From Paenibacillus sp. HB172176 (GTDB lineage: Bacteria > Bacillota > Bacilli > Paenibacillales > Paenibacillaceae): a stretch of 64,000 nt of DNA. Positions 59,752 through 64,000 of the stretch are shown here, in pieces (positions within the stretch are counted from its first letter, which is position 1; every line of letters starts with the position of its first letter). The stretch is taken from the NCBI RefSeq assembly GCF_011947265.1, contig NZ_JAATHD010000027.1:19284-83283 (forward strand). Reading direction: 5' to 3'. Under the pieces are notes generated by a model. It ran no database searches. It had not been told where the DNA came from and saw only the letters and a list, made by a program, of their open reading frames with translations. A program made the translations under genes and the position numbers.

Positions 59752-60183
59752 CTTGCACGGGTGAATGCGAGACGGCATAGGATAAGGATGGGCAAGGGAA
59801 CGCGAGCGGGAATTAGAATGATGATGGGCAAGGGAATGCGAGCAGGAACGAGTATGCCGATGAGCAAGCGAGTGCCAGCGGGAATGAGAATGATGATGGG
59901 CAAGGGAATGCGAGCAGGAACGAGTATGCCGATGAGCAAGCGAGTGCCAGCGGGAATAAGAATGATGATGGGCAAGGGAATGCGAGCAGGAATGAGAATG
60001 ATGATGGGCAAGGGAATGCGAGCAGGAATGAGAATGATGATGGGCAAGGGAATGCGAGCAGGAACGAGTATGCCGATGAGCAAGCGAGTGCCAGCGGGAA
60101 TGAGAACGATCATGTGCAAGTAAACGCGAGCGGCAACAAGTGTCATGATGAGCAAGTGAATGCGTACAGCATAGGAATAACCA
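59752..60183. repeat. 36-bp minisatellite, 12 units
   Basis: Units begin every 36 bases from 59752; nine central ones (59788 to 60076) are well kept and the end ones degenerate. Two unit types occur: A (ATGGGCAAGGGAATGCGAGC) and B (ATGAGCAAGCGAGTGCCAGC), in order A A B A B A A A B. Because 36 is a multiple of three, frames stay open on both strands (Met/Gly/Lys/Arg-rich on plus, Ile/Pro/Leu-rich on minus). No ribosome binding site supports translation. It separates glpK from the glpK terminator. Confidence 0.92.
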
Positions 60184-60214
60184 TAAACAAGTTCATACAC
60201 GGTAGGAGATTCGG

Positions 60215-60274
60215 AGAACCATGTCACAGCCCGATGCGCATATTCGCATACGGGAGCTGCGTGGTTCTTTTTTT
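60215..60274 (+). terminator. Terminator downstream of glpPK
   Basis: AGAACCA pairs with TGGTTCT, with inner CAGC/GCTG and GCG/CGC stems, followed by seven T. Transcripts of glpPK would run through the minisatellite to this point. Confidence 0.82.
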
Positions 60275-60331
60275 GAAATATAGGAAAGTATATGATTCGC
60301 AATACTTTCTCTATATGAACGCTTGCTACTG

Positions 60332-60514
60332 TAACGGACATTTTCGACCTTTAGAAGCTCGTATGAGCCAGCTCAGATTTTTAACGGACATTTGTTCCGC
60401 TTAGCGGACTAATCACGTCGATTATTCGTTCGATTTAATCGCTAAGGCGACCCAATGTCCGTTAGAGAAAATAGGCAGAGAAAAAAGCAGTTTAAGGCGA
60501 CCGAATGTCCGTTA
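60332..60514. repeat. Intergenic repeat cluster (TAACGGACATT type)
   Basis: TAACGGACATT occurs at 60332 and 60382, and its inverse AATGTCCGTTA at 60454 and 60504. The two 50-base-spaced pairs face each other, so the segment could fold back. The last copy ends about 80 bases before glpD. Confidence 0.85.
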
Positions 60515-60537
60515 GAGCAGGTTACTGTTTTCCAAGG

Positions 60538-60555
60538 ACGCCGTCAGGCGTTTTT
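60538..60555 (+). promoter_or_regulatory. Short hairpin with T-run before glpD
   Basis: ACGCC-GTCA-GGCGT followed by TTTTT, 42 bases before glpD. It is a short candidate leader terminator that GlpP could control, as it does glpD in B. subtilis. Confidence 0.5.
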
Positions 60556-60596
60556 CTTAGCATAATTGGTGAACAATAGAGGAAAGAGGGATAGGA

Positions 60597-62252
60597 ATGG
60601 AGAAGGATCAAGCTTTGAATAGACAGGATCGATTGAAGAGGCTGGAAGAGACAATGTTCGACGTGCTAGTGATTGGCGGCGGTATTACGGGAGCGGGCAT
60701 CGCGCTTGACGCGGCGACGAGAGGATTGAAGACGGCGCTGATCGAGATGCAGGATTTCGCGGCGGGCACGTCGAGCCGTTCGACGAAGCTGGTGCATGGC
60801 GGGCTTCGCTATCTGAAGCAATTCGAGGTGAAGATGGTCGCTGAGGTCGGCAAGGAGCGCGCGATCGTGTATGAGAACGGACCGCATGTGACGACGCCGG
60901 AGTGGATGCTGCTGCCCTTCTATCAGGGGGGCACGTTCGGGGCGTTCACGACATCGATTGGACTTCGCGTCTATGATTTTCTGGCGGGCGTGAAGCGTGA
61001 GGAGCGGCGCAAGATGCTCAGCAAGGAGGCGGCGCTGGACAAGGAGCCTTTGCTGAGGCGCGAGGGCATGAAGGGCGGCGGTTATTATGTCGAATACCGC
61101 ACGGATGACGCGCGGCTGACGATCGAGGTGATGAAGCAGGCAGTGGAAGCGGGAGCGGCGGTCGCGAATTATGTTAAAGCGGAAGAGCTGCTCTATGAGG
61201 ACGGCAAGCTTGTGGGCGTTATTGCCGGAGATTGCGCTGTAGATGGCGGGACTTACCGAATCAAGGCTCGCAAGGTCGTGAACGCGACCGGTCCTTGGGT
61301 GGACACGCTGCGCGAGCAAGATCACTCCAAGAAGGGCAAAACGCTGCGGCTCACGAAGGGCGTGCATCTGGTGTTCGACGGGCGGCGGTTTCCGCTGCGG
61401 CAGGCGATCTACTTCGACACGCCGGATAAGCGAATGGTATTCGCCATTCCACGCGACGGCAAAACCTATGTCGGCACGACCGACACGGATTATGACGGAG
61501 ACAAAGCGCATCCGCATATTAGCTCGGAGGATCGGGATTATTTGCTGCGGGCGATTGACGGGTTGTTCCCCGGGCTGGGGCTTGGTCCCCAGGATGTGGA
61601 GTCGGGCTGGGCCGGACTGCGCCCGCTCATCTATGAAGAGGGCAAGTCGCCGTCGGAGGTGTCGCGGAAGGACGAGATCTTCGTCTCGCCCTCCGGGATG
61701 ATCACGATTGCCGGGGGTAAGCTGACCGGTTACCGGAGGATGGCGGAGACAGTGACGGATTTGTTGGTCAGGGAGCTCGTTGGGGCGGGCGTTGCGAGTG
61801 AGTTCGGGCCTTGCGTGACGCGCACGCTGCCAATATCCGGGGGCGATGTGGCGGGAGGCTCGAAGGGGTTCCCGGCCTATGTGCGGTCGATGACGGAGGA
61901 AGGCATGCGGCTTGGCCTGTCCGAGGCGGCTGCGGAGCGGCTTGCGCGCCGATACGGCTCGAACGCGAAGGCGGTATTCGCGCGTGTGCCCGATCGGCAA
62001 GGGCGTGGTTATGGTCTGCCGGCGGAGGCGGAGGCCGAGCTGCTGTACAGCATCGAGGAGGAGATGACGCTGAAGCCGGTCGACTTCTTCGTTCGACGCA
62101 CCGGCGCGTTGTTCTTCGACATCGCTTGGGTGCGGGAGTGGAAGGAGAGCGTGATAGAGCTTATGGCCGACAAGCTTGGCTATAGCGAGGAGCAAGTGCG
62201 CCAGTATACGGAGGAACTGGAGCGGGAGTTTGGGCTTGCTTTTGCGGAATAG
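60597..62252 (+). CDS. glpD: Aerobic glycerol-3-phosphate dehydrogenase
   Basis: A 551-residue FAD-dependent membrane-associated enzyme oxidising glycerol-3-phosphate to dihydroxyacetone phosphate and feeding electrons to menaquinone. The FAD motif DVLVIGGGITGAGIALDAATRGL is near residues 22-44, then SSRSTKLVHGGLRYL, RLTKGVHLVFD, GTTDTDYDG and ITIAGGKLTGYRRMAE. The C-terminal helical domain is complete. GAAAGAGGGATAGG precedes the ATG. Confidence 0.96.
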   Translation: MEKDQALNRQDRLKRLEETMFDVLVIGGGITGAGIALDAATRGLKTALIEMQDFAAGTSSRSTKLVHGGLRYLKQFEVKMVAEVGKERAIVYENGPHVTTPEWMLLPFYQGGTFGAFTTSIGLRVYDFLAGVKREERRKMLSKEAALDKEPLLRREGMKGGGYYVEYRTDDARLTIEVMKQAVEAGAAVANYVKAEELLYEDGKLVGVIAGDCAVDGGTYRIKARKVVNATGPWVDTLREQDHSKKGKTLRLTKGVHLVFDGRRFPLRQAIYFDTPDKRMVFAIPRDGKTYVGTTDTDYDGDKAHPHISSEDRDYLLRAIDGLFPGLGLGPQDVESGWAGLRPLIYEEGKSPSEVSRKDEIFVSPSGMITIAGGKLTGYRRMAETVTDLLVRELVGAGVASEFGPCVTRTLPISGGDVAGGSKGFPAYVRSMTEEGMRLGLSEAAAERLARRYGSNAKAVFARVPDRQGRGYGLPAEAEAELLYSIEEEMTLKPVDFFVRRTGALFFDIAWVREWKESVIELMADKLGYSEEQVRQYTEELEREFGLAFAE

Positions 62253-62594
62253 AGGGCGGTTAGCTGCTGGGAAGGGCTTAATGGAGTGCGGCAGCGGTAT
62301 TTCGTTATATGACTTAGTCATGCTAAGTAAGGCTGGGGTGGGTGAGTTCGGGGGATAGCAGGAAAGGTATGGGTTTACCTGATATGACGAAGCATAAGCA
62401 TCGTGTTGCTGTGCGCGGATTTCATGCCAAATTTGCTCGGGGCTGCTGCAGGCGGGAGAAGCATGGCAGGAGCTTTTGGACACTATCCCCTCCTCTCAGG
62501 AAGATGGGGGATGCGGGTTTCGGTCGGGGGTATTTTCTGATATGCTGGGGGGAGCGGAATTCATTACTTAACGGAGATAGGAAGCGAATCATTC
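62253..62594. other. glpD to zinc-motif gene intergenic region
   Basis: About 340 GC-rich bases in which I see no credible gene, strong hairpin or promoter. Open frames crossing it lack ribosome binding sites. Confidence 0.4.
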
Positions 62595-62762
62595 ATGTAT
62601 TGTGTGTGCAAACCGTGTATCGAGAAGGCGCTGGAGAGATTTGTGGACGAGTATGAGGACGCGCCGGATGTGGTCGACCTGAAGGAAACGAAATTCGCGG
62701 ATTGGGATCCGCCCCGGAAATGCGACTTCTGCGAGGAAGCGGCTGCTTATCTGGTGGTTTGA
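62595..62762 (+). CDS. Small CxxC/CxxC protein (CxxH/CxxC family)
   Basis: A 55-residue protein starting MYCVCKPCIEKALERFVDEY and ending in RKCDFCEEAAAYLVV. This matches the small CxxH/CxxC proteins found next to rlmH in Bacillus and Paenibacillus, thought to bind zinc. Here the first motif is CKPC rather than CxxH, and an extra Cys stands at residue 3. GGAGATAGGAAG precedes the ATG. Function is unknown. Confidence 0.8.
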   Translation: MYCVCKPCIEKALERFVDEYEDAPDVVDLKETKFADWDPPRKCDFCEEAAAYLVV

Positions 62763-63134
62763 GGCAGCGGTGTGATGGGGCCCAGTTGGATAGAGGCAAG
62801 CGGGTATTGGTGGTCGTGTAAGTTGTGGCGGAGGTCGGGTAGATGTAATTTGGCTGACTTGGCCCGTCCTAGCATAGCTTAGAAACACAAGGTATTACCA
62901 AGTAATATTTAGGGATGTTTGGTCGTGTGAAGGCGTATTCGAAAATAAAGCAACAAGCCCCTTTCGTCTTCGCGGGAGGGGCTTGGCTGTATTAAGCTCG
63001 CCGGCGTCGGCAGGGACGCCGATTATTGTGCTTGTTGAGCATGTTGCCGGCGCGGCTTCGTATAAAGAGCGTATCCTATAGGGATTGCATATAGGAAAGG
63101 CTGGAACGGGAACATAGAGGGAGGGGATTGCGAG
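62763..63134. other. Intergenic region before rlmH, with one hairpin
   Basis: The only structure seen is AAGCCCCT and (G)AGGGGCTT around 62955-62984, a possible terminator of the small zinc-motif gene. There is no other gene or repeat. Confidence 0.45.
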
Positions 63135-63614
63135 ATGCATATCCAGATTGCCGCCGTCGGCAAGCTGAAGGAGAAATATCTTGTGCTTGGCATCGCGGAA
63201 TATGCCAAGCGGCTCGGGCCGTACGTGAAGCTTACGCTCACGGAAGTGCCCGACGAACGAGCGCCGGAGACGATGAGTCCGGCGGAGGAGGCGCAGGTGC
63301 GCGAGCGAGAGGGCGAGAGGCTTCTGGCGCAGCTGAAGCCGGATGCCCATGTTGTCGCGCTCGCGCTCGATGGTGAGCTGTGGTCCAGCGAGGATCTCGC
63401 GGGACAGCTCGATCGTTTGGCCACGTATGGGCGCAGCCACGTGGCCTTCGTCATTGGCGGGAGCAACGGCCTCGCTCCCGCCGTGCTGCAGCGCGCCCAG
63501 CAGAAGCTCAGCTTCGGGCGCATGACCCTGCCGCACCAGCTGATGCGGCTGGTGCTGATCGAGCAGATTTATCGGGCGGTGAAGATTAATCGGGGGGAAC
63601 CGTACCATAAGTGA
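63135..63614 (+). CDS. rlmH: 23S rRNA pseudouridine-1915 N3-methyltransferase RlmH
   Basis: A 159-residue SPOUT methyltransferase. Conserved blocks are IQIAAVGKLKEKYL, HVVALALDGELWSSEDLA, the SAM-binding knot FVIGGSNGL and the C-terminal LPHQLMRLVLIEQIYRAVKINRGEPYHK (in two stretches). GGGAGGGG precedes the ATG. Size and motifs are standard. Confidence 0.97.
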   Translation: MHIQIAAVGKLKEKYLVLGIAEYAKRLGPYVKLTLTEVPDERAPETMSPAEEAQVREREGERLLAQLKPDAHVVALALDGELWSSEDLAGQLDRLATYGRSHVAFVIGGSNGLAPAVLQRAQQKLSFGRMTLPHQLMRLVLIEQIYRAVKINRGEPYHK

Positions 63615-63672
63615 CGGCGAAAAATTGGGGTATAGGTATTAGTGGGTAAGTGTACATGATATAAAGTATGTA

Positions 63673-63705
63673 AGCCTCTGAAACCTTAAGATTCAGGGGT
63701 TTTAG
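63673..63705 (+). terminator. Terminator after rlmH
   Basis: CCTCTGAA pairs with TTCAGGGG (one G-U pair) around a nine-base loop and is followed by TTTTAG. Confidence 0.6.
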
Positions 63706-63852
63706 TTCGTATTGACTGGAGAACAGACCGTTATTTACCATTGTATGGTATGCTATATAAGTTGAACTAAAGTATTAGAAAACTATGGTAAGGAAATTGC
63801 GACCTGCTTGTCGAATAGGTAAGGAAACTTATTCGGACAGGTTGGGATACAG

Positions 63853-64000
63853 ATGGAACAGAACAAATCGTTAGAAGAAGTTACACAAGCCATGAAGCAA
63901 GAAAAAGAACGCCGCATGTATGAACGTTATCAAACCGTGTACTTACATCTCAAAGGGAAGCTTGTCACGGAGATTGCACAGACTCTGAATCGCAGCAAGG
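63853..64000 (+). mobile_element. 5' end of a likely IS630-type transposase gene (partial)
   Basis: An open frame of 49 codons runs off the window edge. It begins MEQNKSLEEVTQAMKQEKER and contains the start of a helix-turn-helix (LHLKGKLVTEIAQTLNRSK), typical of the N terminus of IS630/Tc1-related transposases. A TACCAT-TGT-ATGGTA palindrome near 63737 lies upstream. The element's inverted repeat cannot be defined without the right end. The base composition is lower in GC than the neighbouring genes, which fits a mobile gene. Confidence 0.55.

Noticed and set aside
59737..60123. Long open frames on both strands across the 36-bp repeats
   Set aside because: A repeat period divisible by three keeps frames open automatically. 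No ribosome binding site or recognisable domain is present, so I list the stretch as a minisatellite only.
59752..60183. CRISPR array
   Set aside because: Units are contiguous with no unique spacers, and no cas genes are present.
60666..62483. 605-codon minus-strand frame antisense to glpD
   Set aside because: glpD is unmistakable on the plus strand; the antisense frame is Arg/His-rich, typical of the complement of a GC-rich gene.
62342..62656. Open frame between glpD and the small zinc-motif gene
   Set aside because: It has no ribosome binding site, atypical composition, and it overlaps the better supported 55-residue gene in another frame.

Overview
The window looks like chromosome from a Paenibacillus-type spore-forming firmicute, close to the replication origin. 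It carries, in the usual order, noc, soj and spo0J; yyaC; rpsF-ssb-rpsR; yybS-gdpP-rplI-dnaB-purA; walR-walK-yycH-yycI-yycJ-htrA; and rlmH. It also contains yyaC and yjzC homologues, low-GC Gram-positive ribosome binding sites, A-type promoters, and a canonical parS site inside spo0J. No single species can be named from sequence alone.

Layout. 1-6.9 kb: segregation and sporulation core (noc, soj, spo0J with parS), a class V aminotransferase of the cysteine desulfurase type, a DUF4446 membrane protein, yyaC, a DUF3343 candidate S/Se carrier, a small-conductance mechanosensitive channel and a DUF951 protein. 6.9-27.0 kb: a carbohydrate block where ychF and then rpsF would be expected to follow. 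It holds a mutarotase-like protein, a 1109-residue DUF5107-TPR protein, two AraC regulators, a GH36 alpha-galactosidase, a formylglycine-type sulfatase, a YesMN-type two-component system, an LplABC-type ABC importer and a GH2 beta-mannosidase. It is followed by tRNA-Ser(CGA). 27.1-30.2 kb: yjzC, a coiled-coil protein, a repeat patch, and an ammonium transporter gene broken by one in-frame amber codon. 30.3-31.6 kb: rpsF-ssb-rpsR with a likely S6:S18 autoregulatory leader. 31.8-40.4 kb: accessory transport and regulation (SulP transporter, KtrAB potassium uptake, DUF4870, LCP ligase, CBS protein, WYL-type regulator with two GyrI-like proteins). 40.4-46.7 kb: yybS, gdpP, rplI, dnaB, purA. 47.2-57.5 kb: an acidic membrane protein, an M23/LysM peptidase preceded by a WalR box, and the complete wal operon through htrA. 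57.5-62.3 kb: glycerol utilisation (glpP, glpK, glpD) interrupted by a 12-unit, 36-bp minisatellite. 62.6-64 kb: a 55-residue zinc-motif protein, rlmH, and the 5' end of a likely IS630-type transposase gene cut by the window edge.

How it works together. The clearest undescribed signal is a 66-bp element present twice at matching positions (11349-11414 and 14531-14596). It lies upstream of the DUF5107 operon and of the alpha-galactosidase, with three conserved blocks at identical spacing. This ties the DUF5107/mutarotase pair, the alpha-galactosidase and probably the divergent sulfatase into one regulon, plausibly under the AraC protein encoded at 11465. The ABC importer, two-component system and beta-mannosidase form a second, minus-strand operon beside it. 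A sulfated or galactose-decorated mannan-type oligosaccharide is a reasonable but unproven substrate class. Elsewhere, gdpP (c-di-AMP hydrolysis) and ktrAB (a c-di-AMP controlled potassium channel in relatives) lie 6 kb apart. WalR-type boxes precede the M23 peptidase and, less perfectly, the LCP ligase, next to the wal operon itself.
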